Shown here piece by piece: positions 11,950 to 20,829 of a DNA stretch of 22,124 nucleotides. The notes under the pieces were generated by a model, which was given only the letters and a program-made list of their open reading frames with translations, was not told the DNA's origin and made no database searches. Position 1 is the first letter of the stretch, and every line of letters starts with the position of its first letter. Source of the DNA: Bacillota bacterium (GTDB lineage Bacteria; Bacillota; UBA4882; UBA8346); contig JAEYRX010000019.1 in assembly GCA_023435225.1 (NCBI GenBank), forward strand, positions 1 through 22,124. The letters are read 5' to 3'. A program made the translations under genes and the position numbers.

Positions 11950-12765
11950 ATGGGGAACAAAAAAGTTCTAATTTTGGCATTGTTATCGGCTTCAATCGCC
12001 TCTATCATTGTTTACCGGATTATCAAAGAAGGTTCTAAACCAAAATTAATTGAGCTTCCGAAAACAGGAGTGGTTTTTGCCAAAACAACTATTCCGGCCT
12101 GGTCGAAGATTACGGCTGAACAGGTAGAGATACGGTTCATTCCTCGTGATGCAGCGCAGCCAAACTTAGCCTTGAAAATGGAGGATGTAGTTGGAGTAAC
12201 TGCCAAATCGGAGATACTGGAAGGAGAACCGGTCAATTTAAAGCGTTTAGCTCATCATGACGACAAGCTCGGCTTATCATTTATAATTCCCAAGGGCAAA
12301 CGGGCTATTACTATTCCGGTAAATGAAGTGCTTGGAGTAGCCGGATTTATCAAACCGGGAGAAAAAGTGGATCTGATCGGAACCTTTCAACCGGAAAACA
12401 GCAAGGAGATTGTTTCCTGGACGTTGCTTCAAGATGTGGAAGTGCTGGCGGTAGCCCAAGATATGGGCGCTCCCGGCAAAGACTCTAAAAATCCGTCAGC
12501 GTTAAGTGCGAAAGTTGGAACTTCGGTAACATTAGCTGTTACTCCGTTCCAAGCCCAAAAAATCGTCTTGAGCGAAGAAAAGGGAACCATTCATTTGGCG
12601 CTGCGGCCGGTCCAAAATGAAGCGGAATTGGATATACCTTATATCCGGGAAAGTAATCTCTTACCAGGGCATAGGAAACGTTCAACACCGGTTAAAACCA
12701 AGTCCACCGGGCGGTATATTGAAATTATATCAGGCGGGAAATCCCGTTTTGTCAGAGTTTACTAA
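11950..12765 (+). CDS. cpaB: Pilus assembly protein CpaB/RcpC
   Basis: A 271-residue protein with an N-terminal membrane anchor (VLILALLSASIASIIVYRII) and then a SAF domain: VVFAKTTIPAWSKITAEQVE with the following VGVTAKSEILEGEPV, about residues 37-97. The RcpC/CpaB domain follows (KGKRAITIPVNEVLGVAGFI, KPGEKVDLIGTF). In Tad systems CpaB helps to set up or stabilise the secretin. GGGGTGG lies 5-8 bases before ATG 11950. It is 134 bases after tadG, across a palindromic block, and 32 bases before cpaC. Confidence 0.93.
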   Translation: MGNKKVLILALLSASIASIIVYRIIKEGSKPKLIELPKTGVVFAKTTIPAWSKITAEQVEIRFIPRDAAQPNLALKMEDVVGVTAKSEILEGEPVNLKRLAHHDDKLGLSFIIPKGKRAITIPVNEVLGVAGFIKPGEKVDLIGTFQPENSKEIVSWTLLQDVEVLAVAQDMGAPGKDSKNPSALSAKVGTSVTLAVTPFQAQKIVLSEEKGTIHLALRPVQNEAELDIPYIRESNLLPGHRKRSTPVKTKSTGRYIEIISGGKSRFVRVY

Positions 12766-12797
12766 AATTATTGCATCTCCCATCAGGAGGAAAACCA

Positions 12798-14021
12798 ATG
12801 CTTAGGAAATGGTTCCTGATATTTTTACTGATTATGATTATTCTCCCTACCGCTTTTGCATCAGCGGCAGATTCAGTCTATATGGTGGTTGGAGAAGCTA
12901 AAATACTATCAATCAAAGATATTACCAGAATTGCCATTAGTAACTCGGCAGTGGTTGAAGTTGTAGTAATCGGTGGCAGCGAATTAGCGCTTAGCGCAAA
13001 AAAACCCGGCTTGTCAATGGTGAATGTCTGGTCGCATAAAAACCGTGTTACATATCGGTTAGTAGTAGAAGAAGATTATTCGGCAACCCAAGCGGAGCTG
13101 GTGAGGCTTATTAATAATCCGGCGGTAACCGTAACGGTTACGGAGAAATGTATAGTGCTAAACGGCAAGGTGGCCAACTCACAGGAAGCGGAGAAACTGG
13201 TCCAATATGGGAAACTATATCGCGAGAATGTAGTGAATAATTTAAGCGCCAAATCAAACCGGCAAATTCTACTTTCAATCTTAGTTACCGAGCTAAAAAA
13301 AGAATCGGAAAAAAAATATGGTTTTAACTACGGGAGTTGGTGGCCGTCCCAAGATGGAATTGTCTTTCATGATTGGGAGGCCGGATTAATTAATAATCAG
13401 AATGGAGTAAACCTGGCGCCGGGAACAGCCATCGGCGCGCTGTTAAGTGTGATGCAAAAAAATGGTGACGCCAAAATATTAGCGGCTCCCAGTATTTTAA
13501 CTGTTGGTGGGAAAGAGGCTTTGTTTTTGGCGGGAGGAGAGATACCAATACCGATGTCTGACGGCAAAGGAGGGACTATCGTTAGCTGGAAGGAGTATGG
13601 AATCAAACTGAAAGTAACCTCCGGTTTTGAAAACAACAATATTATCTCGATGGCGGTTTCCCCGGAGGTAAGCTCTATAGATTGGAGCAATGCCATTATT
13701 GTTAACGGATTCAAGTTGCCGGCATTGGCTACCCGCAAGGCTGTTACCAATGTCCTGTTTCACGATGGTAAAACCTTGATTATTGGTGGTTTGTTAAAAC
13801 GGGAGGATTCTACGAATATTTATAAGATACCTTTATTGGGAGACCTTCCGGTTATCGGAGCCTTATTTAGAAGTAAGAGTTTTCAGAAAGGCGACACCGA
13901 ATTGTTACTATTTGTAACCCCCAGGATTATCGAGGATGATACGGATATTGATTCTACTACCTTAACAACCCCGGCTAATCAAGGACCTTATTTCCACAAG
14001 GCAGGTGAGAATGGTGGCTGA
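12798..14021 (+). CDS. cpaC: Tad secretin CpaC/RcpA
   Basis: A 407-residue exported secretin subunit. The signal peptide (WFLIFLLIMIILPTAFASAA) is followed by the pilus-assembly N-terminal domain (MVVGEAKILSIKDITRIAIS), a BON-like region at about 94-148, and the secretin domain at about 155-395, ending with ATRKAVTNVLFHDGKTLIIG, IPLLGDLPVIGALFRS and ELLLFVTPRIIE. In diderm bacteria it forms the outer-membrane pore through which the pilus exits. Its presence here suggests a diderm envelope, though some Clostridia-like Tad loci also carry secretins. ATG 12798 is 7 bases after AGGAGG; an in-frame TTG at 12771 was rejected. The stop overlaps cpaE. Confidence 0.94.
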   Translation: MLRKWFLIFLLIMIILPTAFASAADSVYMVVGEAKILSIKDITRIAISNSAVVEVVVIGGSELALSAKKPGLSMVNVWSHKNRVTYRLVVEEDYSATQAELVRLINNPAVTVTVTEKCIVLNGKVANSQEAEKLVQYGKLYRENVVNNLSAKSNRQILLSILVTELKKESEKKYGFNYGSWWPSQDGIVFHDWEAGLINNQNGVNLAPGTAIGALLSVMQKNGDAKILAAPSILTVGGKEALFLAGGEIPIPMSDGKGGTIVSWKEYGIKLKVTSGFENNNIISMAVSPEVSSIDWSNAIIVNGFKLPALATRKAVTNVLFHDGKTLIIGGLLKREDSTNIYKIPLLGDLPVIGALFRSKSFQKGDTELLLFVTPRIIEDDTDIDSTTLTTPANQGPYFHKAGENGG

Positions 14022-15174
14022 GAAAATACGGTTGATGGTTGTTGATGACGTCGAGAAAACCCGGAAAAATTTGCGGTGCTTACTGGAGATGGAAGACGAC
14101 ATTGAAGTTATTGGGGAAGCCGCCAATGGAGAAGAAGCTATAATCAGAGCTTTGCAGTTGAAGCCGGATTTGGTGTTAATGGATATCAGCATGCCGGTTA
14201 TCGATGGGATTAAAGCCACCGAAGCCATTACGTTGGAATCGCCGCAAACTGCGGTGATAATGCTTACTTGTCGGGATGAAAAGGAAGATCTCCGCCAAGC
14301 GATGGCGGTAGGCGCCAGAGAGTATTTAATTAAGCCGCCGGGGAGGGAGGAATTGATCCAGGCGGTCCACCGGGTATATAAATTAGAGCAGAAACGGTCG
14401 TTAAGCCGGGATATTCAAACGGAACTCCCGGAATTAAAGGCGTCAGGTAAGGTTATCAGTCTGTATAGTTCCAAAGGTGGCGTCGGCAAGTCAACTATTG
14501 CAGTTAATCTAGCCACCGTACTTTCCGGGTTGACCAAAAAAAAGACCGTGATAATAGATTTGAATTTGCAATTTGGGGATCTGGCGATGCTGTTTGACTT
14601 AGTACCCTACCGGACTATTTTAGAATTGTTGGAGGACCCGGATTATCTTAATCCGGCTATAGTGGAAGAGTACTTGTTGAAGCATTCCAGCGGAGTGAAA
14701 ATATTACCTTCGCCAGGGCGGCCGGAATATGCCGAGCGGATCCAAGCCGAACAAATTAAGGAAGTTTTGAAGGTTTTAAAAAATAATTATGATTATATCT
14801 TGATCGATAACGACCGTTGCTTAAATGATATTACTTTAACCGCCTTGGATGCTTCCGACTTGATTTTAATGGTGGTTGCCCTTGATGTATTAACAGTTAA
14901 GAATGTCAAATTGGTTTTAGAGACATTGTATTCATTGAATTACGAATCTTCAAGAATCAAGGTAATACTAAACCGTTTCTTAGTGGAACTGGGATTGTCT
15001 CCAAAGGATTTGGCCGGTAATTTAAATTATCCAATCGCCTATTCAATTCCCGGCGATGGGAAAGTTGCAGTCGGCGCAAGCAACCGGGGCCTCCCTTTTG
15101 TAATCAATAATCCCAAAGCTCCGATTTCCAGGGAAATTGTTAAAATAGCACGTGATATATCTAAGCTAAACTAA
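14011..15174 (+). CDS. cpaE: CpaE/TadZ: receiver domain fused to ParA-like ATPase
   Basis: A protein of about 387 residues that in Tad systems marks the assembly site at the pole or membrane. The N-terminal receiver domain (residues about 5-125) keeps VVDD, the phosphoacceptor Asp58 (MDISMPVIDG) and the Lys of YLIKPP. The ATPase domain (about 145-385) has the deviant Walker A SKGGVGKST (154-162) and DLNLQFGDLAMLFD. The next loop reads ILIDNDRCLNDITLTALDAS, where related proteins usually have D-T-P-P; this may alter hydrolysis. The start overlaps the cpaC stop (translational coupling). ATG 14011 is close to AGGTGA; GTG 14014, spaced 5 bases, is an equally good start. Confidence 0.9.
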   Translation: MVAEKIRLMVVDDVEKTRKNLRCLLEMEDDIEVIGEAANGEEAIIRALQLKPDLVLMDISMPVIDGIKATEAITLESPQTAVIMLTCRDEKEDLRQAMAVGAREYLIKPPGREELIQAVHRVYKLEQKRSLSRDIQTELPELKASGKVISLYSSKGGVGKSTIAVNLATVLSGLTKKKTVIIDLNLQFGDLAMLFDLVPYRTILELLEDPDYLNPAIVEEYLLKHSSGVKILPSPGRPEYAERIQAEQIKEVLKVLKNNYDYILIDNDRCLNDITLTALDASDLILMVVALDVLTVKNVKLVLETLYSLNYESSRIKVILNRFLVELGLSPKDLAGNLNYPIAYSIPGDGKVAVGASNRGLPFVINNPKAPISREIVKIARDISKLN

Positions 15175-15341
15175 AGGCTTTTAGGCTTCGAAGGCATCGG
15201 TTACTCTCCCGCTGAATTTGCTTCATTTGAGATACTTCTTAGGGGGAGAGCAAGAGAGAGGTCGCGAAGTTGACCCAAGGTTGGAGTTATAGCAGTAGAA
15301 CCATAATTATTAGTTTATTGTCCCTAGGGGAGGTAGTCTCA

Positions 15342-16724
15342 ATGTCATTGTTGGAACGTTTGGAACAAGGGAAAAAGGAAGCGGTTGAAACTACCGAAAA
15401 GATTGAAAGGCCTGTAATAGGTTATCAGTCAAAACATACTGGGAATGTAGTTGATCCGCTAAGAAAAATTAAAAAGCAAGTTCAGGAAATGCTTTTAAAA
15501 GAAATAGCCCCTGATCTCCTGGACCGGAGCGATAATCCGGAAGTCCAAGACGAGTTAAAGCTAAAAATTGCTGAGAGTGTCGGATTTATCTTGGAACATG
15601 AGTACCCGGCGGTGAATCGTAATGAAGGACTAAAAATCATTGAAGAAATAAATGATGAAGTTTTAGGATTCGGCCCAATTAATTCCTTAATCCTTGACCC
15701 TAGTGTCTCGGAGATTATGGTCAATGGTCCTTCGCAAGTATATGTGGAGCGTCGGGGCAAACTGGAAGTTACCGGCGTTAAGTTCCGGGATAATGAACAT
15801 GTATTCCAAATTATTGAGAAAATAGTTTCACCCATCGGACGGCGGATTGATGAGTCCAGCCCGATGGTTGACGCCCGTTTGCCGGACGGCTCAAGGGTTA
15901 ATGCCGTAATCCCGCCATTAACTCTCAAAGGTCCGTCTATTACCATTCGGAAGTTTGCTAAAGAACCTTTTATAGTGGATGACCTTATCCGGTTCGGCAC
16001 GTTTACTAGGGAAATGGCCTTGTTTCTGGAAGCTTGCGTAAAAATAAAATTAAATATATTGGTATCCGGTGGAACTGGTAGTGGTAAAACCACTACCTTA
16101 AATATCTTATCTTCATTTATCCCTCCGGATGAACGAATTATAACCATTGAGGATGCAGCCGAACTCCAACTACGGCAAGACCATGTGGTTTCTATGGAGA
16201 CAAGACCGGCTAATATTGAGGGTAAAGGTATGATATCCATGCGGGACTTAGTAAAAAATGCCTTGCGAATGCGTCCGGACCGGATTGTAGTTGGAGAAGT
16301 ACGGGGCGGCGAGGCTTTGGATATGCTTCAAGCAATGAATACCGGGCATGACGGTTCTCTAACTACCGGCCATGCTAATTCCCCCCGTGATATGTTGACC
16401 AGATTGGAAACGATGGTTTTGATGGCCGGAATGGATTTACCGGCTAAGGCGATCCGGGAACAGATCGCTTCAGCAGTGGATTTAATAATCCACCAGTCCC
16501 GATTAAAAGATGGAACCAGAAAGATTACTTATATTACTGAAGTTCAAGGAATGGAAGGCGATGTAATTACCCTCCAGGATATTTTCGTTTTTGATCAACA
16601 AGGAATGGACGAGACCGGCAAAATAATTGGGAAATTGAAACCAACCGGTATTCGGCCAAAATTTTATGAGAAATTTGAACTCTTTGGGGTTAAACTGCCC
16701 GCCGATCTTTTCGTAGAACATTAA
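15342..16724 (+). CDS. cpaF: CpaF/TadA pilus motor ATPase
   Basis: A 460-residue secretion-type hexameric ATPase of the VirB11/TadA family that drives pilus extension and, in Tad systems, retraction. Visible motifs: PINSLILDPSVSEIMVNGPS (N-domain), Walker A GGTGSGKTT near residues 241-249, Asp box ITIEDAAELQL, Walker B RPDRIVVGEVRGGEALDMLQ and the His box TGHDGSLTTGHANSP. All expected residues are present and the length is normal. ATG 15342 follows GGGGAGG by 8 bases; an upstream in-frame TTG at 15270 is unsupported. It is 167 bases after cpaE and is followed by a large structured gap before tadB. Confidence 0.96.
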   Translation: MSLLERLEQGKKEAVETTEKIERPVIGYQSKHTGNVVDPLRKIKKQVQEMLLKEIAPDLLDRSDNPEVQDELKLKIAESVGFILEHEYPAVNRNEGLKIIEEINDEVLGFGPINSLILDPSVSEIMVNGPSQVYVERRGKLEVTGVKFRDNEHVFQIIEKIVSPIGRRIDESSPMVDARLPDGSRVNAVIPPLTLKGPSITIRKFAKEPFIVDDLIRFGTFTREMALFLEACVKIKLNILVSGGTGSGKTTTLNILSSFIPPDERIITIEDAAELQLRQDHVVSMETRPANIEGKGMISMRDLVKNALRMRPDRIVVGEVRGGEALDMLQAMNTGHDGSLTTGHANSPRDMLTRLETMVLMAGMDLPAKAIREQIASAVDLIIHQSRLKDGTRKITYITEVQGMEGDVITLQDIFVFDQQGMDETGKIIGKLKPTGIRPKFYEKFELFGVKLPADLFVEH

Positions 16725-16731
16725 CCTCGTT

Positions 16732-16964
16732 CCGGCAAGTAAGTAATAAATTTATAGCAATTTTTTCGCTCATGCAAGTACTTCATGTCAATGATGTTTG
16801 TCGATTTAGCCGGTTCAGATATTTTTTCCTGGATACCGGCTAAACGACCAGGTGAATAGAAACCAATTCACCTGGCGCATGGCTCAAAAATTTGCCGGAT
16901 CGGGTTAAACGATAGCCTCCGGCAAGTCTGGATTTTATAACTTTTTTATAAGGTTACTTGCCGG
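16732..16964. repeat. Palindrome-rich block between cpaF and tadB
   Basis: CCGGCAAGTAA (16732-16742) and TTACTTGCCGG (16954-16964) are perfect 11-bp inverted repeats that enclose the whole gap. Inside are two strong hairpins: GTCGATTTAGCCGGT (16800-16814) with ACCGGCTAAACGAC (16835-16848), and CCAGGTGAAT (16848-16857) with ATTCACCTGG (16866-16875). A TTGCCGGA/TCCGGCAA pair follows. No gene or T-run terminator is visible. It could be an inserted element or a structured RNA within the operon mRNA. Confidence 0.75.
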
Positions 16965-16994
16965 ATGCAGGATTAATTAACAGTGGTGATTTTA

Positions 16995-17969
16995 ATGGTG
17001 GTATTAGCTATAAGTTTGACTTTTTTGGCAGTATTTTTTGGGGCGCTTTGGTCGGGAAAGACGGATTTTGATATCAATAAAAGGCTTAAAGAATACCACA
17101 GCCCGGAAAGAGTTAATAGTAAAACCGGCTTTCTGAATTCCAAGCGGGAGTTTCCGGAGAAGGTTAAGTTTAAGTCTTTCCGGGAAATAGTGGCCCAATA
17201 TGGTAAAAAAATCGAAGTAATTCAATTGACCCAAAAAATCCAACTGGAGCTGGAGAAAGGTGATATACCGTTACGTGGTTATGAGTTTCTCCTTATTGTA
17301 TGCGGATTAACAATAGGATTAGTTGTTGCTGCTTTTATTTGGAACCGCAACGGGTTATCGATGGGAGCAGCTGGGATATTGGGGATTACCGGTTCGTTCA
17401 TGTATCTTCGTATAAGGCAGAAACAAAAAGTGGTCAAATTTAACAATCAGATTGGTGACGCCATAGTTATGGTCTCCAATTCTTTAAAGTCAGGCTACGC
17501 TTTTATCCAAGCCATCGATTTGGTCGCCAAAGAGATGATGCCGCCGGTAAACAATGAGTTCGCCAAAGTAATCCAGGAAATGAATCTGGGGTTAACTACT
17601 GAAGATGCTTTAATGCGTTTGACAGAGCGAGTTTGCAGTTCCGATTTGGATCTGGTCGTTACCGCGATGTTGATTCAGCGGCAAATTGGCGGAAATCTGG
17701 CTGAAATACTGGATAACATATCCGAAACCATCCGGGAACGAATTAGGATTAAAAATGAAGTCAAAGCTTTGACCGCTCAAGGAAGGTTATCGGGTTTAAT
17801 CATTGGAATAATGCCGATTGGTCTCGGATTATTTCTCTTACTGATCAATCCTAAGTATATTAGTCAATTAGTGACGGATCCTAGAGGGCTGTTCATGTTG
17901 GAATATGCGGCCGTGGCTGAACTCATTGCGGTACTTATTATCCGAAAGATAATTACGATTAAAGTCTAA
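16995..17969 (+). CDS. tadB: TadB inner-membrane platform protein
   Basis: A 324-residue polytopic membrane protein of the GspF/T2SSF family. An N-terminal helix (MVVLAISLTFLAVFFGALW) is followed by a cytosolic stretch, two helices near 90-140, the T2SSF cytosolic domain (GDAIVMVSNSLKSGYAFIQA and IQRQIGGNLAEILDNISETI), and two C-terminal helices. With TadC it forms the platform that couples the CpaF motor to pilin addition. I prefer ATG 16995, with GGTGA 5 bases upstream, over GTG 16983. tadC follows after 13 bases. Confidence 0.93.
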   Translation: MVVLAISLTFLAVFFGALWSGKTDFDINKRLKEYHSPERVNSKTGFLNSKREFPEKVKFKSFREIVAQYGKKIEVIQLTQKIQLELEKGDIPLRGYEFLLIVCGLTIGLVVAAFIWNRNGLSMGAAGILGITGSFMYLRIRQKQKVVKFNNQIGDAIVMVSNSLKSGYAFIQAIDLVAKEMMPPVNNEFAKVIQEMNLGLTTEDALMRLTERVCSSDLDLVVTAMLIQRQIGGNLAEILDNISETIRERIRIKNEVKALTAQGRLSGLIIGIMPIGLGLFLLLINPKYISQLVTDPRGLFMLEYAAVAELIAVLIIRKIITIKV

Positions 17970-17982
17970 GGAGGAGAGCGAA

Positions 17983-18903
17983 TTGATTGAAATAGCCATT
18001 ATGCTTACCTTTTTTAGTATTGGTAGTTTGGTATATTATCTCGGTGGAACATGGATGAGCCGGGTTCTAATTAAGGCAAGGATGGAAAGGTGGCAACCGG
18101 AGAATCATCAAAAGCAAATTGCTGACGGGTTGGACAAGCCTTTGCTGATTCGCTTATTAGGTCCGTTGATTAATAAAATTTCCGGATTTGTAATGAAGTT
18201 TACCCCGGTAAATCTTCGCCGGCGCGTCGAAACCCTGCTGGAGTCGGCCGGGTATTCCGGAAACCAAACAGTAAAAAATTATTTACTAATTAAAATAATT
18301 ATTTTAGGTTTACTCCCATTGATTACTTATGGTTTGATTAAAGGAATAAACCGGCAAAGTGTTTTATTAATAGTAACAGCCTCTCTATTATTTGCTGTTA
18401 TTTTACCGGATTTTATTCTTAAAAGGCTGGCCACCGCCAGACGGAACCAAATCTTAGCCGCCTTACCCGATAATCTGGACTTATTGACAGTAAGCGTCGA
18501 AGCTGGTTTAGGCTTTGACCAAGCTTTATTAAAGTTGGTCGAAAAGACTACGGGGCCTTTAACTCAAGAGTTTAAGCGGGTATTACATGAAATCCGGATT
18601 GGCAACAGCAGGCGTGACGCCCTACGGGAAATGTCATCCCGGACCGGAGTTGAAGATTTGCAAGTTTTTACGGCGGCAATTATCCAAGCGGACCAATTAG
18701 GGGTAAGTATCGGTAATGTTTTAAGAATACAATCACACCAATTGCGGCGAAACAGGCGCTTGAAGGCCGAGGAAAAGGCCCAGAAAGCACCGGTTAAAAT
18801 GTTGATCCCTATGGTGATCTTCATTTTCCCCTGTTTATTCATTATCCTGCTGGGACCCGGTATTTTGCAACTGATTGATAATTTTGCCCGGATGAATAAA
18901 TAA
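17983..18903 (+). CDS. tadC: TadC inner-membrane platform protein
   Basis: A 306-residue second T2SSF protein, paralogous to TadB. It has an N-terminal helix, a helical pair near 100-145, the conserved LPDNLDLLTVSVEAGLGFDQ segment and IQADQLGVSIGNVLRIQSHQ, then a last helix (VIFIFPCLFIILLGPGILQL). It presumably partners TadB. The start is TTG 17983, supported by AAGGAGGAG 7 bases upstream. The DUF192 gene starts 16 bases after its stop, so they are co-transcribed. Confidence 0.93.
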   Translation: MIEIAIMLTFFSIGSLVYYLGGTWMSRVLIKARMERWQPENHQKQIADGLDKPLLIRLLGPLINKISGFVMKFTPVNLRRRVETLLESAGYSGNQTVKNYLLIKIIILGLLPLITYGLIKGINRQSVLLIVTASLLFAVILPDFILKRLATARRNQILAALPDNLDLLTVSVEAGLGFDQALLKLVEKTTGPLTQEFKRVLHEIRIGNSRRDALREMSSRTGVEDLQVFTAAIIQADQLGVSIGNVLRIQSHQLRRNRRLKAEEKAQKAPVKMLIPMVIFIFPCLFIILLGPGILQLIDNFARMNK

Positions 18904-18919
18904 AAACGATGGTGATAAA

Positions 18920-19267
18920 ATGGACCGGAAAGTAAGTTTATATCGCCAAAATGAACAGTTATTGGCAAATATAAAGTTGGCGGATACTTTTGGGGGGAGA
19001 TGCAGGGGGTTGATGTTTTACCAGGCAATGCCCGGAGTTGCCGGAATTATTCTTTATCCATGCAATTTCGTTCATTTGTTTTGGATGCGATTTCCCCTTG
19101 ATCTGGTATATATAAACCGGAACCGCGAAGTTTTGCTGATACGGGAGAATATTAGCCCAAACCGGATAGGTCCATATATAAAAGATGCTTACTTCGTCTT
19201 GGAAACTGAAGCCGGTAGTTTAGCCGGTAAGAATATCAGGAAGGGTGAGCAGCTCTGGTGGAAATAG
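18920..19267 (+). CDS. DUF192 family protein
   Basis: A 115-residue protein of the DUF192 family (PF02643). The family pattern is visible: ADTFGGRCRGLMFYQAMPGV (about 20-39), HLFWMRFPLDLVYINRNREV (about 52-71), and the closing FVLETEAGSLAGKNIRKGEQ. The biochemical role is unknown. DUF192 genes are often found at the end of Tad loci, and this one lies 16 bases after tadC, so a link to pilus assembly is likely but unproven. Many homologues have a signal peptide; this one has none. ATG 18920 follows GGTGA by 5 bases. Confidence 0.9.
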   Translation: MDRKVSLYRQNEQLLANIKLADTFGGRCRGLMFYQAMPGVAGIILYPCNFVHLFWMRFPLDLVYINRNREVLLIRENISPNRIGPYIKDAYFVLETEAGSLAGKNIRKGEQLWWK

Positions 19268-19336
19268 TTCTCAATTGAGCTTTTTCCCGGCTTTGTATAT
19301 GATATAAATATACCCTTAAGCTAGGAGGTGCCGGTA

Positions 19337-20719
19337 ATGATTAGTGATAGTATCGACCTGCGCTCCGAAAATGAAATATCATTCTACGAATCACAATTAA
19401 TAAATTTTTATAAAATCGGCAAAGCTTTATCATCGGAGAAAGATACATTTAAATTGCTCGATCTGATTATCAGCAATAGTATCGATCTTACTTCATCGGA
19501 TGCCGGAACAATATATTTAATTGTGGAAGCGGAAACCGGGATGTTATCTTTTTTATCAGGCGCAAATAGACAGGGAAAACTATTAAAGTTTGCCATCACC
19601 AAAAACTTAAGTATCCATGTCAAACTGGAAGAATCTCTTTCAGAGATTACACCCAAAAGTATTTGTGGTTATACTGCTATTACCGGTTTGCCTTTAAAAA
19701 TAAATGATGCTTATGACATCTCAAGTACGGAAGAGTATTGTCATGATAAACATTATGATTTAACAACAGGCTATATAACAAAATCAATTTTATCAATCCC
19801 TATGAAAACCCATGAAGACAAGATCATGGGAGTGATCCAGCTTATTAATAAGAAAAAACCGGCTGTCGGCAAAATTGACTATACCCAAAAAGATCAGGTT
19901 GCCAATATTACCCCATATAATTCTGCAGACGAATTGGTCATGACCTCGTTGGCCGGACAAGCTGCCGTAGCACTTGAGAATAATTTACTTTATCGTGATA
20001 TGGAGAATTTACTACAAAACTATAGGGAACAGAATAAACAATTAGCCGTTTTAAGTCGGAATGTATTGAAAGCCCACGAAGAGGAAAGAAAGAGAGTTGC
20101 CAGGGAAATTCATGACGGACCGGCCCAATCGGTATCCAACCTCTCTTTGGAAACGGAGATCTGTAAAAAATATTTGGAAAATGGTGATATTAACAAAAGT
20201 ATAGAATGTTTAAACGATTTGAATGAGCATATTAAGGATACGGTAAAGGAGATGAGGGCTATTATTTACGATTTAAAGCCGTCATCTTTGGATGAAGGAT
20301 TAATTAAGGCTCTGCGAAATCATTTTTATGGTTTCTCCGTCAATACCGGGATTAAAGTCGAGTTTTCAAGTTCAATACCTGAAATTAACCTGGAATATTA
20401 CCTGATCTCCACAATTTATCGGATTGTTCAGGAAGCATTCACCAATATCCATAAACATGCTAATGCCAAAAAAATTGAAGTTAATATTACTTGTGAACAC
20501 GATATGATGTTATTATCAATTATTGATGATGGCGAAGGTTTTGACCCCTCGATATTACCGGTTCAAAAACATGACTATTCCGAAGGCGGGTTCGGATTGG
20601 AAGGTATGCGGGAACGGATCGAACTTATCAAAGGTTCTATGAAAATACTATCGAAACCTGGTGATGGTACGAGAATTTTATTAAGTATCCCATTGGTCGG
20701 CCTGAATGATAAAAAATAA
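19337..20719 (+). CDS. GAF-domain histidine kinase, HisKA_3 type
   Basis: A 460-residue soluble sensor kinase without membrane segments. The GAF domain spans about residues 20-215 (SSDAGTIYLIVEAETGMLSF, then SILSIPMKTHEDKIMGVIQL). A HisKA_3 dimerisation helix follows with EEERKRVAREIHDGPAQSVS, phosphoacceptor His259. The HATPase domain has the N box (EAFTNIHKHANAK, near 366-378), DDGEGFDPS near 397 and GFGLEGMRERI near 417. Such kinases phosphorylate NarL-type regulators, and the only one in reach is at 8223. ATG 19337 follows AGGAGG by 8 bases; the in-frame GTG at 19328 overlaps that site. A short gap of 69 bases separates it from the DUF192 gene, so it may belong to the pilus operon. The ligand of the GAF domain cannot be told from sequence. 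Confidence 0.93.
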   Translation: MISDSIDLRSENEISFYESQLINFYKIGKALSSEKDTFKLLDLIISNSIDLTSSDAGTIYLIVEAETGMLSFLSGANRQGKLLKFAITKNLSIHVKLEESLSEITPKSICGYTAITGLPLKINDAYDISSTEEYCHDKHYDLTTGYITKSILSIPMKTHEDKIMGVIQLINKKKPAVGKIDYTQKDQVANITPYNSADELVMTSLAGQAAVALENNLLYRDMENLLQNYREQNKQLAVLSRNVLKAHEEERKRVAREIHDGPAQSVSNLSLETEICKKYLENGDINKSIECLNDLNEHIKDTVKEMRAIIYDLKPSSLDEGLIKALRNHFYGFSVNTGIKVEFSSSIPEINLEYYLISTIYRIVQEAFTNIHKHANAKKIEVNITCEHDMMLLSIIDDGEGFDPSILPVQKHDYSEGGFGLEGMRERIELIKGSMKILSKPGDGTRILLSIPLVGLNDKK

Positions 20720-20829
20720 CCGGGTTCGTAATTATTTTCAAATCAGACTTGTAAACCCGGGCGCTTTGCAATAATATTAGAAGGGACTCTGTTTTATAAT
20801 TACTTGTTTTATAAGGGGGTTAAATACTA

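Noticed and set aside
13397..13750. Minus-strand frames inside the secretin gene
   Set aside because: They are shadows of the conserved secretin domain without start signals.
15482..16240. 252-codon minus-strand frame inside cpaF
   Set aside because: It lies antisense to a fully conserved ATPase, has no family pattern and no ribosome binding site.
20720..20760. Terminator after the histidine kinase
   Set aside because: CCGGGTT and AACCCGG can pair, but the loop is 27 bases and no T run follows, so I did not list it.
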